Assembly (NCBI GenBank): GCA_033026295.1
Contig: CM065180.1
Coordinates: 19,187,523 to 19,251,522, forward strand
DNA length: 64,000 bases
Direction: 5' to 3'
Source: Channa striata
Taxonomy: Eukaryota; Chordata; Actinopteri; Anabantiformes; Channidae
The position numbers and the translations under genes were made by a program. The notes beneath the pieces are model-generated. The model saw only the letters and a program-made list of their open reading frames with translations. It had not been told where the DNA came from and searched no databases. Within the stretch, counting starts at the first letter, position 1; every line of letters begins with the position of its first letter. Positions 30,276 to 40,375 of this stretch are shown here, piece after piece.

Positions 30276-30521
30276 AAGTAGATCTGTATGTGTGGGAAAG
30301 AAACTTAATCTTCAGACCATTATTCATTATAATAAAACAACTATTATTATTATTAGATAGTAATTAAAATCAATAATGTTTACTTCAAAACCCACTAAAA
30401 TATTTTCTTTTTCAAAAAACAACATCATCAATAACATCAAACACTTAAACACTTAAAGACATTAAAGACTATTTGGCAAAGTAGGTTCTTGTTAAGCCAC
30501 TCAGACACTTCAGTCACTGTG

Positions 30522-30964
30522 AGTCTCTGGCACAATAATAAACAGCAGAATCTTCAGTTTTCAGACTGTTCATCTGCAGAAACAGCTGCTCTCTGCTGTT
30601 GTCTCTGGAGATGGTGAACCGGCCTTTGACTGAGTCTGAGTAGTAAGTGCTGCTACCACCACTGCTGATACGAACGACCCACTCCAGTCCTTTTCCAGGA
30701 GCCTGTCTGTTCCAGCCCATCCAATAGTCACTGAATGTGAATCCAGATCCAGTACAGGTCAGTCTGTGAGATTCTCCAGGTCTTTTAACAACTGGTTCAG
30801 ATTCTGTCAGAGTCTGAGCATCAACACCTGCAGAGACACACAAAAAAATATCAAGTGAGTTATAATCTTAAATTAAAAAGGAACTATATTCATTAACATG
30901 AGTATAATTCTTCACCTGTCCAGCAGAGAGTTAACAGCAACAGTCCTGTCCTACAGTCCATCAT
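30522..30964 (-). CDS. IGHV: IGHV segment A-30.5k, open
   Basis: Family A. Leader exon 30916-30964 (MMDCRTGLLLLTLCWT), V exon 30522-30827. CDR1 GFTFSDYW, FR2 MGWNRQAPGKGLEWVVR with Asn instead of Ile/Val after the Trp (also in the 42.5 kb gene), CDR2 ISSGGSST, FR3 RFTISRDNSREQLFLQM, end YYCARDS. Heptamer CACAGTG 30515-30521; the nonamer ACAAGAACC (30484-30492) is one base closer than usual (22-base spacer) and has one mismatch. Octamer variant ATGCAAAA 31037-31044. Open; RSS possibly weaker. Confidence 0.9.
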
Positions 30965-31044
30965 GTCCAACTGTGTGTCCACTGTCCTCTGTCGTCCTCT
31001 CTGTAGACACATAAGTAGAGCTGGAGGACATCTGAGTTTTGCAT

Positions 31045-31424
31045 TAACTCCTCCTCAAATGGCCGAAGCCAGAAACTCAAACAAGAACAGTGAGAAGATG
31101 AAGACAACACGTTTGAATACGTGAACTTATAGCTGTAATTTAGACGTGTTTTTGATTCCACTTCTGTCTCCTCCAAGATAAATGATTAAAAGAACTTTAT
31201 TTATAACTCTAATAAAATGTGAGTATTACTTTATAGATTTACATCAGCTTCCTCTTCACTCACACTCCTCAGATCATCTTAGAATAGTGGAGACTTTGTT
31301 TCTTACTGTGTGTTTTACTCCTGCTGTCATTACTGGGAACAATTACTGTTATTACAGCAAATAACCATGTTTTTGTTGAGCACAAGAAACAGGAAGTTAC
31401 AAACCTCAACGACAGCTGATCTTT
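31045..31424. repeat. A-gene upstream flank, repeated at 43.04, 57.73 and 62.83 kb
   Basis: Non-coding stretch between an A gene and a D relic, present four times with the same neighbours. This marks a duplicated module. Confidence 0.7.
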
Positions 31425-31551
31425 CCCCATTCCAGTCCTTTTCCTGGTTTCTGACGAAGAGCAAGTCTTTAGACTTTACAGGACTCGGTGAGTGATTGTC
31501 CAGGTCTGCTGACTACAGGCTCTAAGGGGGTGAGGGACTGGCCCTGAGCAG
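31425..31551 (-). pseudogene. Family D IGHV FR1-FR2 relic
   Basis: Minus strand: after cttccag, AAQGQSLTPLEPVVSRPGQ (FR1), then a break with loss of the cysteine region, then KPGKGLEW-like FR2 ending in NG, out of frame. No FR3, RSS or leader; a promoter-like piece with cttataat (about 31595) lies just upstream. Sister copies at 2575, 43425, 58111 and 63211. Confidence 0.7.
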
Positions 31552-32690
31552 CTGGAAGAGACAGACGCAGCAACTGCACAGGTTGATATGAAGCTTATAA
31601 TACGCAGGCACAACAGGTGGAGACTGTTTATCAGCCGATTAAATTTAAATTTTTGTTCATTTTTTTTATTAATTCAAAATGTAAATATTTAATTGATTCT
31701 GTATTTATTGCTTATTTATGTCTTTTCTACAGCGCGTTATAATAAAGTGGATTCCTGTGATGATAATAAATCTAGTGAAGCTGATCACTGCAACAAATCC
31801 AATAAGACCAAACAGAAAGTTTAGTTGATGATGTAAATGGAGGAAGAAGCGACTTCAGCACCACAGTAACTGTGACTGTGTCCTCAGTCACTGTTCATCT
31901 GTGTGAACTGGATCCTTGTGAGAATTTCTTTACAATAAGCTGAGACAGACGGGTGACGAGTCCAGGGTGGACCCACAAAAAACTGATTTCCTCATTGTTT
32001 TGCCCAATAAAGCACATGACAGTCCCTCATTTATACAATTATACAACAAAAACAGTAGAAAATTAAGTCAATATATATTTAACTGAGTGTTTTGTATATT
32101 TATTAATTATTTTTTGACTGGTTCTGGAGGATTCTTTACATACTGTGATACTCCAACTCTGCTTCACACTCCTGCAGACTAACAATTAAAACAGATTCAG
32201 TAAAGACATTCACCAAGTCAAATGTTTAATATTCATCTACAGTCTCAGAGGAGACGTTTGAATAAAACTGTAAGTTAACAAGTGACGGGTTCAGTACGTC
32301 GATATTGGATTTTATTTCATGGTTTTTAGCTTTTGTGATTGTCAGAAATTATTAGGTGTAAGTGTAATTTTTAAACTCTTCAAATAAAGGGGGGGGTGAT
32401 TTTTTTAAGTACATCACAGTATAAATCAGGTAACCGTTTGTTTTCTTTGGGAGGTGTAGTTGAATTAATAAATGTAATATTTATAAAACCTAATGTTAAG
32501 AAGTAAAAATACACTTTTTTTTTACTCTCAGCTATAAGAGAGTTGAAGTTTAAAGTGACTGGAAAAGAACATCTTTCACTGGACAAAATCTATCAAATAA
32601 ATGCAAATGGATTTGTATTATTCATTGATTTTAGTTTTTCTAGTGTTGGGATCTGAAATCATTGATGGTCTGAGGCTCCTCCTCTGGTGG
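31552..32690. repeat. Segmental repeat block R1, copy 2
   Basis: Copy of the block described at 2640-3770, ending at the 3' flank of a family C gene. Confidence 0.75.
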
Positions 32691-32758
32691 TTTCATGTAA
32701 CTAGTGTCAGACACTGAGGGGTTTTTGTTCAGCTCCACTGATGGTTTGTGTCACTGTG

Positions 32759-33177
32759 AGTCTCTGGCACAGTAATACACAGCAGTGTCTTCAGGCTGGA
32801 CATTCTGTCCAATTAGAGTCACTGTCTTACTGGAAGTTTCTAAGTCAATACTGAACTTGTTCTTCAGTGAATCTTTGTAGTCAGAGCCTCCTGTATATTT
32901 TCTCCCAATCCACTCCATTTCTTTTCCTGCAGCTTGTCTGATCCAAGCTGTGTAGTGGCCTAGATTATAAGAGACCTGACAGGTGATGGACAGACGTTGA
33001 CCTGGCTGCACAGTCACAGACTCTGGCTGTGTCAATTCTTCACACTTCACACCTGTTAAAAGAAGAACATGAAATGAAATATCACGTTATGCTGCAAAAA
33101 ACCTCATGACTTTGTCAAATCCAGAGAGACTCACAGGATCCAGCTGCCAACAGCAGCAGCAGAGCTACAGAGAACAT
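32759..33177 (-). CDS. IGHV: IGHV segment C-32.8k, open
   Basis: Family C. Leader exon 33135-33177 (MFSVALLLLLAAGS), V exon 32759-33052. CDR1 YNLGHY, FR2 TAWIRQAAGKEMEWIGR, CDR2 KYTGGSD, FR3 KNKFSIDLETSSKTVTL, end DTAVYYCARDS. Consensus RSS 32720-32758. TATA ttttata 33226-33232 and octamer variant ATGCAAAC 33258-33265, the first C promoter type. The V exon is very like the 41.5 kb one, which has a different promoter and leader. Open. Confidence 0.93.
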
Positions 33178-33265
33178 GGTTTACAGTGACGTGACGTGAA
33201 GTCCACAGACAGTCTGATGTGAAGCTTTTATATCTGAGTGACAGGAAACATCAGAGAGTTTGCAT

Positions 33266-33554
33266 AGACTCAAACATGGAACATGAATATTGGCCGAATT
33301 GGAGCCGATGATGTTGAATTATGTGATTTTTAAAAATGTTTCATCTTTGGAGAAATAAAATAGTGGTTTCTAATTTGAAATAATGAATCTCTGGGTGTGA
33401 CGTCAATATTAAAACATGATCTAATTTTATAAATTTAAAGATAAGAATCATTACTTCTAATGACATTATTACAGCTGTTAGGAAAGTGTCTATGATAGAA
33501 AAGATTAAATCAACAATGTAATGACAGTAGAAGTTTAAGTGTCGTAACACAATT
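33266..33554. repeat. C/H/A module flank, copy 1
   Basis: Non-coding, shared with 37445-37750 and 55613-55900. Confidence 0.65.
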
Positions 33555-33770
33555 GGCATCATTTTGGTAAAAGCCTCCTCCTCCATATTGAAGCATATTG
33601 TTTACGCAGAAAAAATTCTTAATCATAAATAGTAAAATATTTATCATGATAAATGAAGATGGAGGAAGCAGATACAAAGAAAACCTGACAAGCCTGACTG
33701 CAGATATTTGTGTGTGTCCACCAGAAACTGCTGGTATCAGCAACAATGTTCTACATGTAGTTAAAGTCGT
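33555..33770 (-). pseudogene. H-type leader relic with B-type CDR2 fragment, copy 1
   Basis: The leader part 33722-33770 has the length (49 bases) and sequence of an H leader (TLTTCRTLLLIPAVS) and a GTGGAC donor, but its first codon is ACG instead of ATG. About 130 bases further a fragment reads YGGGGFYQNDAN (33555-33595), a piece of family B CDR2. Octamer position reads atctgcat (about 33855). Two sister copies (37751-37965, 55901-56118) share both features, so the decay preceded the duplications. Confidence 0.75.
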
Positions 33771-34807
33771 AGTGGAAATGTTTTGTCTGTCTCATTTGTG
33801 GTTTGATTTGTCGTCAGTTTGCAGTGAGAATCAATAAGGATGAAGGACACTGAGATCTGCATTGACTCCTCAAGAGCTAAGAAAATCTAAAAGGTTGACG
33901 TCCTAAAATTGAAATATATCATCTGAAATAATTTGATCCATATACATTTCAAATATACTGTATATTTTCATTTAATTAGAACTTGTTACAGATGTTCTCT
34001 CTCAAATATTTACATTTTATATTCTGGTGGATGTGAGACATCAGCAAAATGAAAAGAGTAGATCCAGGACTTTGTGATTCTTTGCTCATTCTGTGAACAA
34101 CAAAGAAAACATAGAAATAACATATTTCTTACATTCATTCATGATATTAAGCATGAGTAAAATGTGTTTTTTGAAATGTTTTTAATGATTTAATGGACAG
34201 AATTTGAATCGATTTTTACTGGAGTTTATCAGAATTACCTCCATCATCCAAACAGTTTGATTCTGTATGTAAATGGCTTCGACTTCTTATTGTGCACCAA
34301 ACTGAGAGAACATACACACATACACTATGAAAAATGAACATGTAAATTCTAATAGAGACACAAATCGATTACAGGCTGAGGTTTGTTCTGTTGTAATGTT
34401 TCAGTTGTATGCACATGTTTCACATACAGTGGAGCCTCTGAAACCTGCGATCAGCAGCAAAATGGTTTCACATGTTCAAATGAAACAGTGTTTAACCATG
34501 TGACATGTGGATGTTTTTGCTGAAACATCTGTCTTATTCAGATCATAATTCCCTAGTTGGTTTTCCCAAATTGTTTTTTATTTTCAGCAAAGTTTTTCTT
34601 CATGTTTTTGTCTTCACCCTGGAATGAACAAAAAAAGCTTTCATTTATTTATATTAAATAGTTAATCATATTTGTTTCATATTGTTCACTTTAATCGAGA
34701 TAAACTATGTTTACCTCAAAAAAATAGAATAGGGCTTTAATTTCTAAACCTTTAAAGACTTAAGGAACATGAAATATGTGACATAGTCAGAGTCTATCAA
34801 CCCAGCA
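33771..34807. repeat. C/H/A module spacer, copy 1
   Basis: Non-coding spacer between the H relic and the 34.8 kb A gene. The same spacer is at 37966-38934 and 56119-57160 with small indels. Confidence 0.7.
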
Positions 34808-34846
34808 AGTTTTTGTTCAGCTGCTGAATCAACTTCAGTCACTGTG

Positions 34847-35290
34847 AGTCTCTGGCACAATAATAAACAGCCGAATCTTCAGTTTTCAGACTGTTCATCT
34901 GCAGATACACCTGCTGTCTGCTGTTGTCTCTGGAGATTGTGAACCGGCCTTTTACTGAGTCTGAGTAGTAGATGTAGCTACTGCCACTGCTAATGTAAGC
35001 GATCCACTCCAGTCCTTTTCCAGGAGCCTGTCTGACCCAGTTCATCTCATAGCTGCTGAATGTGAATCCAGATCCAGTACAGGTCAGTCTGTGAGATTCT
35101 CCAGGTCTTTTAACAGCTGGTTCAGATTCTGTCAGAGTCTGAGCATCAACACCTGCTGAGACACACAAAAGAATATCAAGCGAGTTATAATGTTAAGTTA
35201 AAAACAAACTATATTAATTTAACATGAGTAAAACTCTTCACCTGTCCAGCAGATGGTTAAGAGCAGCAGAACTGTCCTATAGTCCATCAT
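34847..35290 (-). CDS. IGHV: IGHV segment A-34.8k, open
   Basis: Family A. Leader exon 35242-35290 (MMDYRTVLLLLTICWT), V exon 34847-35152. FR1 ESEPAVKRPGESHRLTC, CDR1 GFTFSSYE, FR2 MNWVRQAPGKGLEWIAY, CDR2 ISSGSSYI, FR3 RFTISRDNSRQQVYLQM, end YYCARDS. RSS 34808-34846: CACAGTG, 23, ACAAAAACT. Octamer variant ATGCAAAA 35361-35368. Paralogue of the 39.0 and 57.2 kb genes in the triplicated module. Open. Confidence 0.93.
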
Positions 35291-35530
35291 GTCAAACTGT
35301 GTGTCCACTGTTCCCTGTTGTCCTCTGTACAGACACATAAGTAGAGGTGGAAGACAAGAGTTTTGCATTGACTCCTCCTCACAGGAGTCGTCTTCTAAAA
35401 TTAAATCATATCTAATGTGGACATGTCAATGTGCTTTTGCAGGTGGTGAGAACATCCAGATGTTCCTGAGATCAAATTGCTGTCTTCATATCTGTGAACA
35501 TCCTTGAACAGCTGCTTCACTGTCTTCAGT

Positions 35531-35790
35531 CACTGTGTCTCTTCGAGCACAGAAGTAAACAGCAGAATCTTTGTCCTTGAGCTACTGAGAGCTGCTGGAC
35601 ACGTCTTCAGTCACGGTGAAATGACTTTGAAAGGAGCTGCCATAGACAGCAGAGTGTGAACCTGGATTTATCACCTAATCCACCTCAGAAATGTCCCTGG
35701 TCTCTGGCGTAAATGAAGTCTGTCATGTCAAACCCAGTTATGACACAGGACGTCTTCACTGTCTTTGCAGGTGTTGTCCCCTCAGGAGCA
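35531..35790 (-). pseudogene. IGHV: IGHV pseudogene G-35.5k
   Basis: Near copy of the 24.0 kb pseudogene: heptamer CACAGTG 35531-35537, no nonamer; PAKTVKTSCVITGFDMTDFIY preserved; stops in FR2 and FR3. The ancestor was already broken before duplication. Confidence 0.8.
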
Positions 35791-36123
35791 GCTTGATTTC
35801 CCCAGAAACTCATGTATGTGATGAAATACACATGATCTGATCTACACATTCTGCAAGTAGTTGATGTGTTTATGAAGAAGGAATAATTTGCATAGAGTTT
35901 CATCTACATATTAAAAAAGAAATAGAGCCTCAGAACGGAGGAAAATGTAAAGGATAAAAGTCCTGACAAGTAATTTTTAAAGTAAAATATCAGCTTGTTT
36001 TATTCTAATTCTCTGTACATGTGTATGTTTTAGTATTTATGAAGACAGAAAGTTTTTCCCTATAATTATTTTCACATTTAGAACACGTGTTTATCTGGTT
36101 CAGCCACAAATTGCAAGTCTCTG

Positions 36124-36162
36124 AGTATTTGTGCAGGTCTGTTGGTGGTTTGTGTCACTGTG
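36124..36162 (-). promoter_or_regulatory. Orphan 23-RSS without a V exon
   Basis: Heptamer CACAGTG 36156-36162, exactly 23 bases, nonamer ACAAATACT 36124-36132. The flank matches the 24.7 kb B gene, but right after the heptamer the V sequence is absent and a T run follows. A well-formed RSS with no coding end. Confidence 0.8.
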
Positions 36163-36247
36163 GGAAAGATGTTTTTTTTTTCAAATTTGACTCATTCATA
36201 TGTTCAACTTAATTAAACTCCACAAGGAAAAGTCTTTTGACTCAGTA

Positions 36248-36617
36248 GGATTTTATGCAGCTACTCAGACAATGTCAATCACTGTGTCCATCAAGTAATA
36301 ATCATCTGTGTCCTCAGGCAGCAGATTCTGTCCTGCTAATTCTACAGAACTAGTGGAATTGTACGTGTAGTAAAGGAGCATCTTCAGATGCATGTTCTTC
36401 ACATGTTCTTCACATGTTCTTCACATGTTCTTCACATGTTCTTCAGAGCATCATTTTGGTAAAAGTCTCCTCGTCCCCATCGATGACAAATCCACTCCAG
36501 TGTTTTTCCTTCACGCTGTCTGATCCAACCTGTTCCATAGCTGTTATCAGTCAGAGAATAACAAGAGACCTGACAGCTGATGGACAGTGTCTGTCCAGGC
36601 TGGACAACCACTGAGTC
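36248..36617 (-). pseudogene. IGHV: IGHV pseudogene B-36.3k with 11-base repeat
   Basis: Family B body without leader: SVVVQPGQTLSIS, GWIRQREGKTLEW-like FR2, FYQNDA. FR3 contains five units of an 11-base repeat (acatgttcttc, 36390-36444) where other B genes have one; the four extra units (44 bases) shift the frame. YYC reads YYL, so the second cysteine is lost. Heptamer CACAGTG 36280-36286, nonamer ATAAAATCC 36248-36256. The 5' end breaks at the FR1 start into unrelated sequence. Confidence 0.85.
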
Positions 36618-36935
36618 ACTTTTATATTTATTTTTTGGGTAGTTGTATTAATAACTAATTGTCAAATTTTATAAAATCTAATGTAAAAAAGTACAAGAAC
36701 ACTTTCTTTTCTTATACATGTTAAAGTTCAAAGTGACATGAAAATAAATATTTATTACTGGACAAAATCTATCAAAAAAGTGCAAGTACTTGTATTATTC
36801 ATTTAATATTAATATAATTTTGGGGGGTGATCAAATCTGAAATCATTCATGGTCTTTGGGCTCCTCCTCTGGTGGCTTTACGTAAAGACACTGAGGGGTT
36901 TTTGTTTAGCTCCACTGATGGTTTGTGTCACTGTG

Positions 36936-37356
36936 AGTCTCTGGCACAGTAATACACAGCAGTGTCTTCAGGCTGGACATTCTGTCCAATTAGAGTCACT
37001 GTCTTACTGGAAGATTATAACTGAACACTGAACTTGTTCTTCAGTAAATCTTTGTAGTATGTTGTATATCCAACTCCTCCTCTCCAAATCCACTCCAGTC
37101 CTTTTCCTGCAGCTTGTCTGATCCAAGCTGTGTAGTAGTAACTAACAGAATAAGAGAAGTGACAGGTGATGGACAGACGTTGACCTGGCTGCACGGTCAC
37201 AGACTCTGGTTGTGTCAATTCTTCACACTTCACATCTGTGAAATAAAGAACAGATTATGTGTGAGTCAGACTAACAACAGAAGAAATGTTGTGATGAATC
37301 TACAGAGACTCACAGGATCCAGCTGCCAACAGCAGCAGCAGAGCTACAGAGAACAT
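36936..37356 (-). pseudogene. IGHV: IGHV pseudogene C-36.9k (FR3 stop)
   Basis: Family C with leader exon 37314-37356 (MFSVALLLLLAAGS), V exon 36936-37235, TATA 37405-37411, octamer variant ATGCAAAC 37437-37444 and a consensus RSS 36897-36935. CDR1 YSVSYYY, FR2 TAWIRQAAGKGLEWIW, CDR2 GGVGYTT. FR3 reads KNKFSVQL then TAA where sisters have an acidic codon, so one nonsense codon is the only clear lesion. Everything needed for recombination and transcription is intact. Confidence 0.9.
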
Positions 37357-37750
37357 GGTTTACAGTGACGTGACGTGAAGTCCACAGACAGTCTGATGTG
37401 AAGCTTTTATATCTGAGTGACAGGAAACATCAGTGAGTTTGCATAGACTCAAACATGTGACATGAATATTGGCCGAATTGGAGGAAATGATTTTGAATTT
37501 TGTGATATTTTACTTTCGCACTTTTTAAAAATGTTTCATCTTTGGGGAAATAAAACAGTGGTTTGTAATTTAAAATAATGAATCTCTGGGTGTGACGTCA
37601 ATATTAAAACATGATCTAATTTTATGAATTTAAAGATAAGAATCATTACTTCTAATGACATTATTACTGCTGTTAGGAAAGTGTCTATGATAGAAAAGAT
37701 TAAATCAACAATGTAATGAAAGTAGAAGTTTAAGTGTCGTAACACAATTG

Positions 37751-37965
37751 GCATCATTTTGGTAAAAGCCTCCTCCTCCATATTGAAGCATATTGTTTAC
37801 GCAGAAAAAATTCTTAATCATAAATAGTAAAATATTTATCATGATAAATGAAGATGGAGGAAGCAGATACAAAAAAAACCTGACAAGCCTGACTGCAGAT
37901 ATTTGTGTGTGTCCACCAGAAACTGCTGGTATCAGCAACAATGTTCTACATGTAGTTAAAGTCGT
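37751..37965 (-). pseudogene. H-type leader relic with B CDR2 fragment, copy 2
   Basis: Same composition as at 33555-33770: leader 37917-37965 starting with ACG, CDR2 fragment YGGGGFYQNDAN at about 37751-37790. Confidence 0.75.
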
Positions 37966-38934
37966 AGAGGAAATGTTTTGTCTGTCTCATTTGTGGTTTG
38001 ATTTGTCGTCAGTTTGCAGTGAGAATCAATAAGGATGAAGGAGACTGAGATCTGCATTGACTCCTCAAGAGCTAAGAAAATCTAAAAGATTGACGTCCTA
38101 AAATTGAAATATATCATCTGAAATAATTTGATCCATATACATTTCAAATATACTGTATATTTTCATTTAATTAGAACTTAATTAGACTTTGTGATCCTTA
38201 GCTCAGTCTGTGAACAACAAAGAAAACATAGAAATAACATATTTTTTACATTCATTCATGACATTTAGCATGAGTAAAATGTGTTTTTGACAATATTTTT
38301 AATGATTTAATGGACAGAATTTGAATCGATTTTTACTGGAGTTTATCAGAATTACTTCCATCATCTAAACAGTTTGATTCTGTATGTAAATGGCTTCGAC
38401 TTCTTATTGTGCACCAAACTGAGAGAACATACACACATACACTATGAAAAATGAAAATGTAAATTCTAATAGGGACACAAATCGATTACAGGCTGAGGTT
38501 TGTTCTGTTGTAATGTTTCAGTTGTGTGCACATGTTTGACATACAGTGGAGCCTCTGAAACCTGCGATCAGCAGCAAAATGGTTTCAGATGTTCAAATGA
38601 AACAGTGTTTAACCATGTGACATGTGGACAGTTGGATGTTTTTGCTGAAACATCTGTCTTATTCAGATCATAATTCCCTAGTTGGTTTTCCCAAATTGTT
38701 TTTTTTATTTTCAGCAATGTTTTTCTTTATGTTTTTGTCTTCACTCTGGAATGAACAATAAAAGCTTTCATTCATTTATATTAAATATTTAATCGTATTT
38801 GTTTCATATTGTTCACTTTAATCGAGATAAACTATGTTTGCCTCAAAAAATTAGATAGGGGCTTTAATTTCTAAACATTTAAAGACTTAAGGAACATGAA
38901 ATATGTGACATAGTCGGAGTCTATCAACCCAGCA
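37966..38934. repeat. C/H/A module spacer, copy 2
   Basis: Copy of 33771-34807 with an internal deletion after 38180 (sequence with acatcagcaaaatgaa is absent). Non-coding. Confidence 0.7.
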
Positions 38935-38973
38935 GGTTTTTGTTCAGCTGCTGAATCAACTTCAGTCACTGTG

Positions 38974-39417
38974 AGTCTCTGGCACAATAATAAACAGCAG
39001 AATCTTCAGTTTTCAGACTGTTCATCTGCAGATACACCTGCTGTCTGCTGTTGTCTCTGGAGATGATGAACCGGCCTTTCACTGAGTCTGAGTAGTAGAT
39101 GCTGCTACTGCCACTGCTAATGTAAGCGATCCACTCCAGTCCTTTTCCAGGAGCTTGTCTGACCCAGTTCATAGGATAGCTGCTGAATGTGAATCCAGAT
39201 CCAGTACAGGTCAGTCTGTGAGATTCTCCAGGTCTTTTAACAACTGGTTCAGATTCTGTCAGAGTCTGAGCATCAACACCTGCAGAGACACACAAAAGAA
39301 TATCAAGCGAGTTATAATGTTAAGTTAAAAACAAACTATATTAATTTAACATGAGTAAAACTCTTTACCTGTCCAGCAAAGAGTTAACAACAGTAGTCCT
39401 GTCCTACGGTCCATCAT
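38974..39417 (-). CDS. IGHV: IGHV segment A-39.0k, open
   Basis: Family A. Leader exon 39369-39417 encodes MMDRRTGLLLLTLCWT (Cys to Arg at codon 4), donor GTAAAG; V exon 38974-39279. CDR1 GFTFSSYP, FR2 MNWVRQAPGKGLEWIAY, CDR2 ISSGSSSI, FR3 RFIISRDNSRQQVYLQM, end YYCARDS. Consensus RSS 38935-38973. Octamer variant ATGCAAAA 39488-39495. Nearly the same as the 34.8 kb gene apart from CDR1 and one CDR2 residue. Open. Confidence 0.93.
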
Positions 39418-39631
39418 GTCAAACTGTGTGTCCACTGTTCCCTGTTGTCCTCTGTGCAGACACATAAGTAGAGGTGGAAGACAAGAGTTTTGCATTGACT
39501 CCTCCTCTCAGGAGTCGTCTTCTAAAATTAAATCAAATCCTATCTAATGTGGACATGTCAATGTGCTTTTGCAGTTGGTGAGAACATCCAGATGTTCCTG
39601 AGATCACATTGCTGTCTTCATATCTGTGAAC

Positions 39632-40375
39632 AACTTTAAACAGCAGCACAGATGAGGAAGAGGAAGACGAGAGGAGCTCACAGTTTAAGGGACAAAGGGA
39701 CACAGTGGACACTGAGCTGCATGACCTGCTATCAGTTGACCCTGGTTTGTGGCCTGCAAAGTTAAGTGACAAAGACGGAGTAACTATCGTTTGCAAATTG
39801 GCACAAAGGGAAGAAAGAGAAATGCCTCATGATTTGCAGGAAAAGCCATTTCCCAACTACCTGAAATACTGTAAGGCAGCAAACGGTGGAGAAAAGATGA
39901 AACGGGATTGGATAATTGATATGAAAAACCTTCTCACTGTTCTTTGAATAGCAACAAGGGGGACAAGATGTGTGATGTTAAGTGGCGTCGTTTGTAGGAC
40001 AAACCTCCAAACCATGAGAACAACAGGGCTCACAGGGACTGCTACTTAACATGGAAAAACCCGGAGTGTTCTGAAAAAGCTGCGAGAGGCATCAACATTC
40101 AAATGCAGAAAGAGTCACAGTCTGAAATCGAGAGAAATAAAGCTCCATTGAAGAGGCTCCGTGATCTAACTGCATTTGGCATCAAGGAATTTACCTGTCA
40201 GACGTTGGGGGATGCCCATAATGGAAATTTCTCAGTCTTTTGTCCTATTATGATCCACTGTTGAAAAACCACTTAGAGAAAGTGAAGGCATCCAAAAAAG
40301 AAACCAGGTTAACTCATTATTTGAGCTCAGACATCCAAAATGAGTTTATTGAAGTGTGTGGCAAAAGATGAAAAT
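39632..40375 (+). mobile_element. Decayed hAT-type transposase relic, copy 2
   Basis: Second copy of the 8.3-9.1 kb element with the same flanks. It starts with DTELHDLLSVDPGLWPAKL, has a 16-base or so deletion after DWII compared with copy 1, then HRDCYLTWKNPE, GDAHNGNF and YLSSDIQNEFIE in broken frames. Since flanks on both sides are shared, the element was copied with the IGHV block and did not insert twice. Confidence 0.7.
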
